DNA of 64,000 nt from NCBI GenBank assembly GCA_015067935.1, contig SVLL01000001.1, forward strand, positions 1 to 64,000. The letters run 5' to 3'. The stretch is from Oscillospiraceae bacterium. GTDB lineage: Bacteria > Bacillota > Clostridia > Oscillospirales > Oscillospiraceae. The position numbers and the translations under genes were made by a program. Each line of letters starts with the position of its first letter. Position 1 is the first letter of the stretch. Positions 29,906-39,398 of the stretch are shown in pieces. The notes under the pieces are model-generated. The model ran no database searches. It saw only the letters and a program-made list of their open reading frames with translations, and was not told the origin of the DNA.

Positions 29906-31735
29906 ATGGCAATGCAGGAAAAGATCCGTAATATCGCCATCATCGCCCATGTTGACCACGGCAAGACCACCTTGGTGGACGAGTTACTCAAGCAGGGCGG
30001 CATTTACCGTGAAAATCAGGCAACCCAGGACCGGGTCATGGACTCCGGTGATCTGGAGCGGGAGCGTGGCATCACCATTCTGGCGAAGAACACCTCCGTG
30101 TATTATAAGGACACAAAAATCAACATCGTGGACACCCCCGGCCACGCGGACTTCGGCGGTGAGGTGGAGCGGATCCTGAAGATGGTCAACGGCGTTATTT
30201 TGCTGGTTGATGCAGCGGAAGGCCCGATGCCCCAGACCCGTTTTGTGCTGCAGAAGGCTCTGGAGCTGGGCCACAAGGTCATCGTGGCGGTGAACAAGGT
30301 GGACAAGCCCGACGCCCGTATCCACGAGGTAATGGACGAGGTTCTGGAGCTGCTGCTGGAGCTGGAAGCAACGGACGAGCAGTTTAATTCTCCCACCGTT
30401 TTCTGTTCCGGACGGCAGGGCGTAGCCAGCTACAGCCCCGACGAGATGGGCAGCGATCTGACACCGCTGTTTGAGACCATCGTGCAGTATATCGATCCTC
30501 CCACGGGCGATGAAAATGCACCTTTGCAGCTGCTGGTTTCCTCCATTGACTACAATGAATATGTGGGCAGAATTGCCGTGGGCCGCGTAGAGCGGGGCAC
30601 CATCAAGGTCAATCAGGAAGTGACCATTTGTGACTTCCATAACCCGGAAATCAAGCAAAAGGGCAAGGTTGTGGCCCTCTATGCCTTCGACGGACTGGGC
30701 AAAGCCCCCATTCAGAGCGCATCCGCCGGTGAGATCGTGGCACTTTCCGGTATGGCGGACATTACCATCGGCAGAACGCTGTGCGATCCGCTGAATGTTG
30801 AGCCCCTGCCCTTTGTGAAGATCTCCGACCCCACCATCGAAATGACCTTTGCGGTAAACGATTCCCCCTTTGCCGGCAAGGAAGGCAAGTTTGTCACCTC
30901 CCGAAATCTGCGTGACCGGCTGGAAAAGGAGCTTTTAAAGGATGTTTCGCTCCATGTCACCGAGCAGGGCACCGACGCCTTCAATGTGGCAGGCCGGGGT
31001 GAAATGCACCTGTCCATTCTGATGGAAACCATGCGTCGGGAGGGCTTTGAATTTGCCGTTTCCACCCCTCGCGTGCTGACCAAGGAGATCGACGGCAAGA
31101 TCTGCGAGCCCATCGAACGGATGGTTGCGGATGTGCCGGAGGAATGTATGGGCTCCGTAATCGAAAAAATGGGCCGCCGCAAGGGCGATCTGCTGGGTAT
31201 GACCCCCATGGGCAACCGGTACCGTCTGGAATTTTTGGTGCCGTCCCGCGGTCTGTTCGGCTATCGGAACGAATTTTTGACCGACACCCGGGGCGAGGGC
31301 ATTATGTCTTCCGTTCTGGATTCCTACGCACCTATGAAGGGCGAAATTGAACGCCGTCAGGTGGGGTCCTTGGTGTCCTTTGAGACCGGTGAGGCGGTCA
31401 CTTACGGCTTAGCTGCCGCCCAGGAGCGTGGCGCACTGTTCATCGGTCCCGGCACGCCGGTTTACGCCGGTATGGTGGTGGGCATCTGCAGCCGGAACGA
31501 GGATATGAATGTAAATGTCTGCAAGCGCAAGCAGCTGACCAATATGCGCGCCTCCGGCTCTGATGAGGCCCTGCGTCTGACCACGCCCCGGGTATTTTCT
31601 CTGGAGCAGTGTCTGGAATTTTTGGCAGACGATGAGCTTCTGGAGTGCACACCCAAGAGCCTGCGCATCCGCAAGCGGATTCTGGACCACAGCGAGCGTA
31701 TGCGCCAGCTGATGAAGAAACGCCAGCAGGGATAA
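29906..31735 (+). CDS. typA: Translational GTPase TypA/BipA
   Basis: IIAHVDHGKTTLVDELLKQGG, DTPGHADFGGEVERIL, GRGEMHLSILMETMRREG. Confidence 0.97.
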   Translation: MAMQEKIRNIAIIAHVDHGKTTLVDELLKQGGIYRENQATQDRVMDSGDLERERGITILAKNTSVYYKDTKINIVDTPGHADFGGEVERILKMVNGVILLVDAAEGPMPQTRFVLQKALELGHKVIVAVNKVDKPDARIHEVMDEVLELLLELEATDEQFNSPTVFCSGRQGVASYSPDEMGSDLTPLFETIVQYIDPPTGDENAPLQLLVSSIDYNEYVGRIAVGRVERGTIKVNQEVTICDFHNPEIKQKGKVVALYAFDGLGKAPIQSASAGEIVALSGMADITIGRTLCDPLNVEPLPFVKISDPTIEMTFAVNDSPFAGKEGKFVTSRNLRDRLEKELLKDVSLHVTEQGTDAFNVAGRGEMHLSILMETMRREGFEFAVSTPRVLTKEIDGKICEPIERMVADVPEECMGSVIEKMGRRKGDLLGMTPMGNRYRLEFLVPSRGLFGYRNEFLTDTRGEGIMSSVLDSYAPMKGEIERRQVGSLVSFETGEAVTYGLAAAQERGALFIGPGTPVYAGMVVGICSRNEDMNVNVCKRKQLTNMRASGSDEALRLTTPRVFSLEQCLEFLADDELLECTPKSLRIRKRILDHSERMRQLMKKRQQG

Positions 31736-31737
31736 TA

Positions 31738-31867
31738 GGCTCCCCTGTGTAAGGGGAGCTGTCAAAAATTAAAGATTTTTGACTGAGGGGTTGTGATGTA
31801 TCGATATGCTACAATCCCTCCGTCCGGAATCAAAGATTCCGTCCACCTCCCTTTACACAAGGGAGGC
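31738..31867. repeat. Family B palindromic repeat (archetype)
   Basis: GGCTCCCCTGTGTAAGGGGAGCTGTCAAAAATTAAAGATTTTTGACTGAGGGGTTGT ... ACAATCCCTCCGTCCGGAATCAAAGATTCCGTCCACCTCCCTTTACACAAGGGAGGC. Confidence 0.85.
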
Positions 31868-31890
31868 TTTGGCCAGTCTACAAAACACAA

Positions 31891-31918
31891 AACACCGCAC
31901 CAGATGGTGCGGTGTTTT
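31891..31918 (-). terminator. Hairpin terminator
   Basis: AACACCGCACCAGATGGTGCGGTGTT. Confidence 0.7.
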
Positions 31919-31920
31919 CA

Positions 31921-32379
31921 TCATTCTTCGTATTCCTCGTCCCGGCGGTAGCCGTCCTTGTCGAATTTCAGCATCACCAGAATGTTAATGGCCAAGCAGC
32001 CCAAGCCGATGAGCACCAGCTCAATCAGCACACAAATTGCCGCCCAATTGGCCATATCCTCCAGTTCCAGACCGCCGATGATAATGCTGACAACAATGGC
32101 GATCAGCGTCAGCGCGCCGCCCATAACGGTAAAGACCTTGCCAGCCAAAAGCTGGGTGAATTTCCACGCATCCAAGCTGGACATACCCCACCAGAAACGG
32201 TAGCCGAGGCCGTAATTTGCCTCCTGCGGCGGCTTGAACCAGTACAGCAGACCGAAGCCCAGCTGCAGCAGCGGTCCTGCCAGCATTGCCAGCACCAGCA
32301 GAATTTTAATCAGGCCCAACACTGACCCAACACTCGGCAGCAGCGCACCGAGATCCAATTCATTTGTTGCGGTTTCCAC
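31921..32379 (-). CDS. Uncharacterised multi-TM protein (SdpI-like organisation)
   Basis: Clear hydrophobic segments; ATG with upstream AAGGAGGG. Confidence 0.65.
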   Translation of the reverse strand: METATNELDLGALLPSVGSVLGLIKILLVLAMLAGPLLQLGFGLLYWFKPPQEANYGLGYRFWWGMSSLDAWKFTQLLAGKVFTVMGGALTLIAIVVSIIIGGLELEDMANWAAICVLIELVLIGLGCLAINILVMLKFDKDGYRRDEEYEE

Positions 32380-32474
32380 GGCAAAACCCTCCTTGTTGTT
32401 TTCCTATACCGTCTGTTTGCAAGGACCGTCGAGAACGCCGGTCCCCACAATCTTCTCAGAAGATTGTCACACTG

Positions 32475-32930
32475 TTACTTCTTCTCCAAAAACTGATTGA
32501 TTTCCTGAATAAAGCCGTTCACATCCTGAAAACTCCGGTACACGGATGCAAAACGGATGTAGGCAACCTCGTCCAGCGGCTTCAGCCGCTCCATCACCAT
32601 TTCACCCAGACGGTCGGTGCTGACCTCCCGTTCCAGAGAATTCTGGATGGACTGCTCGATCTCATTGGTAATTTTTTCCAAATCCGTCAGATCCACCTTC
32701 CGCTTGTCGCAGGCGCGAACCATAGAATTCAAAATTTTGTTCCGGTCAAAGCTCTGACGGGCACCGTCCCGCTTGACCACAATAATGGGCAGGCTTTCCA
32801 CGGTCTCATAGGTGGTGAAACGACGCTGACAGGCAATGCACTCCCGGCGGCGGCGAATGCTGTCGCCCTCCTCGGAGCGGCGGGAATCTACGACCTTGCT
32901 TTCAAAGTCGCCACAAAAGGGACATCTCAT
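32475..32930 (-). CDS. nrdR: Transcriptional repressor NrdR
   Basis: MRCPFCGDFESKVVDSRRSEEGDSIRRRRECIACQRRFTTYE. Confidence 0.98.
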   Translation of the reverse strand: MRCPFCGDFESKVVDSRRSEEGDSIRRRRECIACQRRFTTYETVESLPIIVVKRDGARQSFDRNKILNSMVRACDKRKVDLTDLEKITNEIEQSIQNSLEREVSTDRLGEMVMERLKPLDEVAYIRFASVYRSFQDVNGFIQEINQFLEKK

Positions 32931-33065
32931 ATTATTTTACCCCTTCCTTACGGATATTTATTAGATTATAGCAAAATAGGGTGGCTCTGTCTAGTTTTTT
33001 TTCTTGACATACGGGCATTTTTAAGGCAAAATATGGATAGCTATGAGATTTAAGGAGCAATTTAT

Positions 33066-33536
33066 ATGGGTAACACAATGAAACTTTGGATCAGCTGGGC
33101 CGCTGCCTTTGCACTTTGCACCATCTGCGGTCTGATTCCTACCGGGGAGAGTTCTGTGCTGGGGCTGTTCGTGATGCTGTTGGGTATGGCATTTTTTATT
33201 CCCCCGGCATTGCTGATCCGCTATGTGGTAAGCAAAAAGCGCACCACACCGCTGGTGTATGTGCGCAATATCAGCCTTCTGTCCCTGGGCTTGACGCTGA
33301 TTATGATCATTCTGAATCTGGCGACCTATAACGCATCCGAGCCGGTACAGCTGATCGCCCGCTGGCTGCTGGCACTGGTGTATGCCCCCATGGGCTGCCT
33401 GCCGGATCAGATCTGGTTTTTGAGTCTGTTCGGCTGGGCCTGTGTGCTGATGGCAAGCCTGCAGTATCTGCAGAAGCAGGGTCCGCGCAGCCGCAGACAC
33501 AGAAAACATCACACTTCTTCCGATTCTAAAAAGTAA
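33066..33536 (+). CDS. Uncharacterised membrane protein
   Basis: Four hydrophobic segments, basic C-terminus; followed by terminator. Confidence 0.65.
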   Translation: MGNTMKLWISWAAAFALCTICGLIPTGESSVLGLFVMLLGMAFFIPPALLIRYVVSKKRTTPLVYVRNISLLSLGLTLIMIILNLATYNASEPVQLIARWLLALVYAPMGCLPDQIWFLSLFGWACVLMASLQYLQKQGPRSRRHRKHHTSSDSKK

Positions 33537-33544
33537 ACAGTTTC

Positions 33545-33573
33545 CCCCGACCGTACGGTCGGGGGATTTTTGT
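33545..33573 (+). terminator. Rho-independent terminator
   Basis: CCCCCGACCGTACGGTCGGGGGATTTTT. Confidence 0.85.
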
Positions 33574-33581
33574 TGGTGCGA

Positions 33582-33728
33582 TCAGTCCAGCATTTGCATC
33601 AGTTTTCCGCAGCAGCGGGGAATTACCTGACCTTCTTCCACATGCAGAATCTTGTGGCATATCGGGCAGTAAACATCTCCCTCTTTTTCTGCCTTGACAA
33701 CGGCAATGAGACCTTCCTTCAGTTCCAT
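33582..33728 (-). CDS. 48-aa zinc-ribbon-like small protein
   Basis: MELKEGLIAVVKAEKEGDVYCPICHKILHVEEGQVIPRCCGKLMQMLD; AGGAG upstream; below the ORF-track length cutoff. Confidence 0.75.
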   Translation of the reverse strand: MELKEGLIAVVKAEKEGDVYCPICHKILHVEEGQVIPRCCGKLMQMLD

Positions 33729-33858
33729 AAAATCAACTCCTTTGGCTTTATTATACCACGCCGTAAAGGATTTTCAACGGGAAAATCTACCATATTTGCG
33801 CTGCTGCGGTCGGTACCGCTATACCTTCCCCCGAGGGGTTATAGGTTCCTGCATATTT

Positions 33859-34650
33859 TCAACACTCCTCTGCCGGAAACAGCTCCGCAACGGACGCGAA
33901 CCGATAGCCCATTTCTTTCCACTTTGTGAGCAGTTCGTCCAGAATTTGGGCGTTGGTCTTGGAAGTGGAATGGAGCAGCACCACCGCCCCCGGATGGGTA
34001 CGGGGCAGAAGCTTGGAAAAGGCATACTCTGCCGTTGGCTGGGCATCGTTGTTCCAATCCACATAGGCAAGGCTCCAAAATACTGTTTTATACCCCATTT
34101 TTTGCGCCATTTCTAAATTATTTTTGCTGTAAACGCCCTGCGGCGGACGGTAAAATCTCGGCATTTCCTGCCCGGTGATTTCCTTATAAAGCTGCTCCAC
34201 GCCCTCCAATTCCTTCCGAAATGCAGCTTCATCGGAGATTTTGCTCATATCCGGATGGTGCATAGTGTGATTGCCCACAATATGCCCCTCTTCCGCCATC
34301 CGCCGCACCAGATCCGGGTGGGTCTGCATATAATTTCCCACCAAAAAGAACGCCGCCGGAACCTGATGCTTTTTTAAAATATCCAGAATCCGGGCGGTAC
34401 AGCCGTTTTCGTAGCCGGCATCAAAGGTAAGATAAATTACTTTTTCCCCCGTATCCCCCAAATAGGCCGCATCCAGCCTGGACAGTTCCCGATTCGATGC
34501 TGGGGCAACCGGGGCAGCTCCCTCCTGACGGAAGCTCAGGCCCCACGCGCCGGTGGTGGCATCGGTGATGTTTTTCACCAGCAGATGCCCGGCAAAAATC
34601 AACGCGGTGCAGATAGCCACCGCCACAAAAAGCAAATCCTTCTTGCGCAT
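33859..34650 (-). CDS. Polysaccharide deacetylase (PdaA-like)
   Basis: IYLTFDAGYENG, VGNHTMHHPDMSK, FYRPPQG, VVLLHSTSKTNA. Confidence 0.9.
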   Translation of the reverse strand: MRKKDLLFVAVAICTALIFAGHLLVKNITDATTGAWGLSFRQEGAAPVAPASNRELSRLDAAYLGDTGEKVIYLTFDAGYENGCTARILDILKKHQVPAAFFLVGNYMQTHPDLVRRMAEEGHIVGNHTMHHPDMSKISDEAAFRKELEGVEQLYKEITGQEMPRFYRPPQGVYSKNNLEMAQKMGYKTVFWSLAYVDWNNDAQPTAEYAFSKLLPRTHPGAVVLLHSTSKTNAQILDELLTKWKEMGYRFASVAELFPAEEC

Positions 34651-34732
34651 ATAATCCCCTCCTTCGGGAGTCTATGCACGCTCCCGCGGCAGTATGTCCA
34701 AACCTTTTCCGGAATACCAGGGGCAGGCGCAT

Positions 34733-34974
34733 ACCTTCCCCCGAGGGGAAGGTGGCTTCAAATTTGAGCGATAAGATCGAATTTGAAGCCGGAAGAGGAA
34801 CACGGGCGATAATGTCAGACAATTGCCCCTGTATATGCCTATTCCTGTACCTGTTCTGCCGCCATTTCTCTCCCGTCAGCCTATTGAGCTGACACCCGAA
34901 TATAGTGGTATGCTTGCCCCCGGCAAGCATTTAGATTTTGACCGCTGCGCTATGCAACATCCCCGGGGGAGGGG
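34733..34974. repeat. Family C repeat (diverged)
   Basis: CCTTCCCCCGAGGGGAAGGTGGCTTCAAATT...GAGGAACACGGGC...CATCCCCGGGGGAGGGG. Confidence 0.65.
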
Positions 34975-34999
34975 TTTGCGTGGGGCTGCGATGATGTAC

Positions 35000-35035
35000 G
35001 ATAAAAAGCCGGGGAAGGCAGTTGCCTTCCCCGGC
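35000..35035 (-). terminator. Terminator hairpin of pta
   Basis: GCCGGGGAAGGCAGTTGCCTTCCCCGGC. Confidence 0.75.
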
Positions 35036-35049
35036 CGGGTATTCTCAAA

Positions 35050-36048
35050 TTACACCATTGCGGCGGTGATGATGGCCATCTTGTAGACCTCGTCGGCATT
35101 GCAGCCGCGGGACAGGTCGTTGATGGGAGCAGCCAGACCCTGCAGGATGGGGCCGTAAGCCTCGAAGCCGCCCAGACGCTGGGCGATCTTGTAGCCGATG
35201 TTACCGGCCTCGATGCAGGGGAAGATGAAGGTGTTGGCGTAGCCGGCCACGGGAGAGCCGGGGAACTTCAGCTGACCGACCTCGGGAGCAACAGCGGCAT
35301 CGAACTGCATTTCGCCGTCAATAGCCAGCTCGGGAGCCATTGCCTTGGCCTCGATGGTGGCATCGTGGCTCAGCTTGACGGTTGCACCCTTGCCGGAGCC
35401 GTTGGTGGAGAAGCTCAGCATAGCGACCTTGGGATCAATGCCGAAGACCTTTGCGGTATTGGCGGTCTCAACAGCCACCTCAGCCAGCTTGCGGGCTGCG
35501 GAAACGGTCACATTGCCTTCCTTGTCCACGCTGTCCTCGTAGCTCAGGTTGATGGCGCAGTCGCCCATAGCCAGCTTCTCTTCGCCGCGGACCATAATGA
35601 AGCAGGAAGAAACCAGATTTGCGCCCTTCTTGGTCTTGACCAGCTGCAGAGCGGGACGGACGGTATCAGCGGTGGAGTAAGTAGCACCGCCCAGCAGGGA
35701 ATCAGCGTAACCCATCTTGACCAGCATGGTGCCGAAGTAGTTGCCCTTCAGAAGGCAGGCGCGGCACTCGTCAGCGGACATCTTGCCCTTGCGCAGCTCG
35801 ACCATCTTTTCCACCATAGCATCCAGGCCCTCATAGGTAGCAGGATCCAGAATCTCAACACCGGCGATGTTGAAGCCGCCCTTGGCAGCGTTTTCCTTTA
35901 CGGTATCCACATTGCCGATCAGGATGGGGGTCAGGAAGCCGCCTTCCACCAGACGGGCGGTAGCCTCCAGAATACGGGCATCGTGGCCCTCGGTGAAGAC
36001 GATCTTACGGGGATTGGCCTTCAAGGTTTCGATCATTGCATTAAACAT
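35050..36048 (-). CDS. pta: Phosphate acetyltransferase
   Basis: IVFTEGHDARILEATARL, LLGGATYSTADTVRPALQ, MLSFSTNGSGKGA. Confidence 0.95.
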   Translation of the reverse strand: MFNAMIETLKANPRKIVFTEGHDARILEATARLVEGGFLTPILIGNVDTVKENAAKGGFNIAGVEILDPATYEGLDAMVEKMVELRKGKMSADECRACLLKGNYFGTMLVKMGYADSLLGGATYSTADTVRPALQLVKTKKGANLVSSCFIMVRGEEKLAMGDCAINLSYEDSVDKEGNVTVSAARKLAEVAVETANTAKVFGIDPKVAMLSFSTNGSGKGATVKLSHDATIEAKAMAPELAIDGEMQFDAAVAPEVGQLKFPGSPVAGYANTFIFPCIEAGNIGYKIAQRLGGFEAYGPILQGLAAPINDLSRGCNADEVYKMAIITAAMV

Positions 36049-36159
36049 GATATTTTCCTCCAGTTTTTGGGCATCGGCCCATTTTTTTACGAATACATTA
36101 TACAACAAGTTTTCAGCCTTGGCAACCTTTTTGCGATATTTTTTATTCTATTGTAGGGG

Positions 36160-36264
36160 CCGGCAAAAATCTTTGATCTTTGACTGAGGGGTTGTCGTAT
36201 TTCGATATATTACAATCCCTCCGTCTGCCCTTTGGGCAGCCACCTCCCTTTACACAAGGGAGGC
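36160..36264. repeat. Family B repeat, 5' arm truncated, followed by family A fragment
   Basis: GACTGAGGGGTTGTCG...TACAATCCCTCCGTCTGCCC...CACCTCCCTTTACACAAGGGAGGC. Confidence 0.75.
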
Positions 36265-36459
36265 TTGGGGGGATTACGGATCGCCATGTCGCTTCGCTCC
36301 TCGCAATGACACATCGTTACATTGTGCATTTCATCGTAGGGGCGAGCATTGCTCGTCCGCTTGTAGGGCGAGAGCGTGTCCCCGCCCTACAATATATCAT
36401 ATTAAAAAGCCGATCTTAAAAATAATTAAAAAAATTTTTATAAATGCGAATAATTCCTA

Positions 36460-36488
36460 TTGACAAACAGAAAAATGTGTGCTATGAT
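36460..36488 (+). promoter_or_regulatory. Promoter of Fur/rubredoxin/rubrerythrin operon
   Basis: TTGACA-N17-TATGAT. Confidence 0.85.
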
Positions 36489-36496
36489 GCACTCGT

Positions 36497-36517
36497 AAAT
36501 GAGAATCGTTCTCATTT
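36497..36517 (+). promoter_or_regulatory. Fur-family box
   Basis: AAATGAGAA-TCG-TTCTCATTT, 9-bp perfect arms, just downstream of -10. Confidence 0.9.
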
Positions 36518-36549
36518 AAACTATCCATTCAAATCCGAAGGAGGTAACA

Positions 36550-36960
36550 ATGGAACAGAAGGCAAAGCACTTTCGCAAGCGCGATGCCATTCTGACCTGC
36601 CTTCGTCAAACCAAAGCGCACCCCTCGGCAGATTGGGTCTATGCCCAGTTAAAGCCGGACATCCCGGACCTCTCTCTGGGCACGGTGTATCGGAATCTGG
36701 CTCTTTTCAAGGAGCAAGGGCTGATCATCAGCTTGGGAACGGTCAAGGGTGTGGAGCGTTTTGACGGGGACACACACTCCCATGTTCACTTCATTTGCAC
36801 CGACTGTGGTGCAGTTCAGGACATTGAAGGAATGCCCCGGCTGCCCGGTCTGCTGACCGCGGCGGAAAAAGACTTGGGCGGTCAGGTTCATGGCTGTCAC
36901 ATTACACTCACCGGCCTGTGCCGGAATTGCACTGATTCTGATAAGGAGGAAACGGTATGA
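36550..36960 (+). CDS. Fur family transcriptional regulator (PerR-like)
   Basis: [46 protein letters not shown]. Confidence 0.93.
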   Translation: MEQKAKHFRKRDAILTCLRQTKAHPSADWVYAQLKPDIPDLSLGTVYRNLALFKEQGLIISLGTVKGVERFDGDTHSHVHFICTDCGAVQDIEGMPRLPGLLTAAEKDLGGQVHGCHITLTGLCRNCTDSDKEETV

Positions 36961-37073
36961 AGAAGTTCGTTTGCACTGTCTGCGGTTATGTCTACGAAGG
37001 CGACGAGCTGCCCGAGGATTACGAATGCCCCCTGTGCGGCGTCGGCCCCGACCAGTTCGAAGAAGAAGCCTAA
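36957..37073 (+). CDS. Short rubredoxin-like protein (38 aa)
   Basis: [42 protein letters not shown] overlap with the Fur gene; below ORF-track cutoff. Confidence 0.88.
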   Translation: MKKFVCTVCGYVYEGDELPEDYECPLCGVGPDQFEEEA

Positions 37074-37156
37074 ATTTGAAATCCTGCGGCAAGGCCGCCT
37101 TAACTCCCCTTGTAAGGGGCTAAATTAAAAATTATTAAATTTCGGAGGAAATGATT

Positions 37157-37747
37157 ATGAAGAAGTTTGTATGTCCCGTTTGCGGTTATGTTCACGAAGC
37201 TGAAGTTATGCCCGAAGGCTTTGTTTGCCCCGTCTGCAAGGTTGCCGGCTCCAAGTTCAAGGTGATGGAGGAAGGCAAGCTGGCCGCTGAGCACGAGTAC
37301 GGCGTTTACGGCAAGACCGTCAAGAACAACCCCGATATTTCCGAAGAGGACAAGCAGTTCATCTTTGAGCAGCTGATGGCCAACTTCAACGGCGAGTGCG
37401 CCGAGGTCGGTATGTACCTGTGCATGGCCCGTATCGCACACCGGGAGGGTTATCCCGAGATCGGTCTGTACTGGGAAAAGGCTGCTTGGGAAGAGGCTGA
37501 GCACGCTTCCAAGTTTGCTGAGCTGCTGGGCGAGGATCTGGAGCCCAATATGAAGGCCACCACCAAGGACAATCTGGCATGGCGCGTTGACTGTGAGTAC
37601 GGCGCAACTTCCGGCAAGTTCGATCTGGCCAAGGTCGCCAAGCAGAACGGTCTGGATGCCATCCACGACACCGTCCATGAGATGGCCCGCGACGAGGCTC
37701 GCCACGGCAAGGCACTGGAAGGCCTGCTGAAGAGATATTTTAAGTAA
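37157..37747 (+). CDS. Rubrerythrin with N-terminal rubredoxin domain (reverse rubrerythrin type)
   Basis: [12 protein letters not shown]...[13 protein letters not shown] then ferritin-like [27 protein letters not shown]. Confidence 0.95.
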   Translation: MKKFVCPVCGYVHEAEVMPEGFVCPVCKVAGSKFKVMEEGKLAAEHEYGVYGKTVKNNPDISEEDKQFIFEQLMANFNGECAEVGMYLCMARIAHREGYPEIGLYWEKAAWEEAEHASKFAELLGEDLEPNMKATTKDNLAWRVDCEYGATSGKFDLAKVAKQNGLDAIHDTVHEMARDEARHGKALEGLLKRYFK

Positions 37748-37757
37748 GATAATCAAT

Positions 37758-37790
37758 GTAGGGCGGGGGCTTGCTCCCGCCCTATTTTTG
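37758..37790 (+). terminator. Terminator after rubrerythrin
   Basis: TAGGGCGGGGGCTTGCTCCCGCCCTATTTTT. Confidence 0.8.
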
Positions 37791-37828
37791 TGGTATGCTA
37801 GTGAAAACTGCGGAAAGGAGACAACGCT

Positions 37829-38059
37829 ATGGCCGGTATTCCAACAAAGTGTCCCAAATGCGGAAAAGCGAAGGCATGGAAAGAGGAAGTGAACGCTTTT
37901 AAATCCGGTGTTTCGGTTGGCAGTCTTGGCCGTATCCGAATCGGTGTTCCCAGAGGGCTCCTGGCACGACCGATCAAGAAAGCAATGGGTTGTTATAAAG
38001 TAGCATATCGTTGTCACAGCTGTGGCTTCCGCAAAGAATATGAAACAGAAGATGCCTGA
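37829..38059 (+). CDS. 76-aa zinc-ribbon protein
   Basis: PTKCPKCGKAKAWKEE...YRCHSCGFRKEY; stop codon sits at the junction with the rubrerythrin 3' copy. Confidence 0.7.
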   Translation: MAGIPTKCPKCGKAKAWKEEVNAFKSGVSVGSLGRIRIGVPRGLLARPIKKAMGCYKVAYRCHSCGFRKEYETEDA

Positions 38060-38117
38060 CGAGGCGCGACACGGCAAGGCACTGGAAGGCCTGCTGAAGC
38101 GTTACTTCAAGTAAGAT
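38058..38117 (+). repeat. Second copy of rubrerythrin 3' end (synonymously recoded)
   Basis: GACGAGGCGCGACACGGCAAGGCACTGGAAGGCCTGCTGAAGCGTTACTTCAAGTAAGAT encodes [18 protein letters not shown], identical peptide to 37691-37747. Confidence 0.92.
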
Positions 38118-38240
38118 AAGCAGCTCTTTTACCAGAGGAAGCGGTATTCTCCGCTTCCTCTTTTCTTACGCCGCACTATTCAAATTCTCTAAAAGCAGTA
38201 GGCATATTTTACATTAAACCATAGAGTGGGTAAAAAATAA

Positions 38241-38280
38241 ATGCCATAAGGATGCAGATACATCTGCCTCCTTATGGCAT
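38241..38280 (-). terminator. Long terminator hairpin
   Basis: ATGCCATAAGGATGCAGATACATCTGCCTCCTTATGGCAT. Confidence 0.8.
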
Positions 38281-38300
38281 TATGTTTATTTTAAAATATA

Positions 38301-39056
38301 CTAAATTCTTGAAATCAGCCTTGCTTTAATTTCCGCAAATTCTTCTGTTGTGATTATTCCCGAATCAAGCAACTGCTTTGCGCAGGCAATTTCATTCAGT
38401 ACGCTCATAGAATTTGATGGTGAGAGGGTAATTGGCTGTCGTACATTGTCATCGTTGGAGTGAGGGAGCTGTAATACTTCCTGATCGTCAGGTAAATCTG
38501 ATAATACTTCCGAAGCGGAAACCTCTGCCACATTTGGATCGTTCAAATTGCCGGCAACGGACTTATTGATTTCTTCTGCCGGGACAAGCATAATCGTATA
38601 TTTTTGGTAGTTTTTACGCTTCATTATTTTTGCTGCACCATATGCAAGTCCTGCTATCCCCGCAACACCAATGGTTATCGGGCCGCCTGCCAGTGCAGCA
38701 GCAGAAGCGATTCCCGCACCAACGCCGGCTCCATCTGCTGCAGTGACTCCAGCGCCGGCTGCTGCCGCAACCCCAGCTCCGGCAGCCACCACTGCAGCAC
38801 TGTCGACATTGTTCTTTTTTGTGGAAGAATCTTCAACCTTTTTGTAAGCAATTCCTACCGCCGTGAGCCATGCTTCTAAAGATAACAGGTATGCCCTTGG
38901 CGGCTGATTAGCAAAGGCAATAATATCCTCCAGATATAGGGTATTGCCACCGCGACCAACGCCTCTTTTCGCTTTTAGCTTTCCGTCTCTGATCCAGCGA
39001 CGAACTGTTTCTTCATTTACATTAAGCATTTTTGCTGTATCTGACACCGAATACAT
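38301..39056 (-). CDS. HTH (excisionase/MerR-type) protein with Gly/Ala-rich membrane segment and SHOCT-like C-terminus
   Basis: MYSVSDTAKMLNVNEETVRRWIRDGKLKAKRGVGRGGNTLYLEDI; AAGAGVAAAAGAGVTAADGAGVGAGIA; LLDSGIITTEEFAEIKARLI. Confidence 0.75.
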   Translation of the reverse strand: MYSVSDTAKMLNVNEETVRRWIRDGKLKAKRGVGRGGNTLYLEDIIAFANQPPRAYLLSLEAWLTAVGIAYKKVEDSSTKKNNVDSAAVVAAGAGVAAAAGAGVTAADGAGVGAGIASAAALAGGPITIGVAGIAGLAYGAAKIMKRKNYQKYTIMLVPAEEINKSVAGNLNDPNVAEVSASEVLSDLPDDQEVLQLPHSNDDNVRQPITLSPSNSMSVLNEIACAKQLLDSGIITTEEFAEIKARLISRI

Positions 39057-39093
39057 AACAATAATACACCTCTAATACCATTTTTATAATCAA

Positions 39094-39122
39094 ATGATAC
39101 ATCAAAAACGACATACTGTCAA
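39094..39122 (-). promoter_or_regulatory. Promoter of the HTH gene
   Basis: Reverse strand TTGACA-N17-TATCAT. Confidence 0.75.
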
Positions 39123-39172
39123 TAATAAATACTACATTTTATTAAAAAAGAAAAATTTTTTCAAAATTACTC

Positions 39173-39216
39173 TTGACATCGTGATTTATATGATGTATAG
39201 TGTAGTCATAAATCAC
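39173..39216 (+). promoter_or_regulatory. Promoter with 9-bp inverted repeat straddling the -10
   Basis: TTGACA (39173)-N17-TATAGT (39196); GTGATTTAT-N18-ATAAATCAC (39181-39216). Confidence 0.8.
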
Positions 39217-39398
39217 CGCACTTATTGGTCTGATGCAAAATAATAGCACCAATAGTAGTGATTGTTAGCTGGGCCATCAAAAAGATTCGCCAGCATATTA
39301 ACAAAGAATGCTCAACAGGCGTCTTAAGTAAATCACAGCCCATCAATCGTATCATCAGGGCAAAAATGTAAACACTTTATTTTATGGAGGACCAAAAT

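Noticed and set aside
39223-39254. TATTGGT...ACCAATA hairpin in the leader of the small-protein operon
   Set aside because: Seven-bp stem with an 18-nt loop is too weak to call a regulatory RNA on sequence alone.
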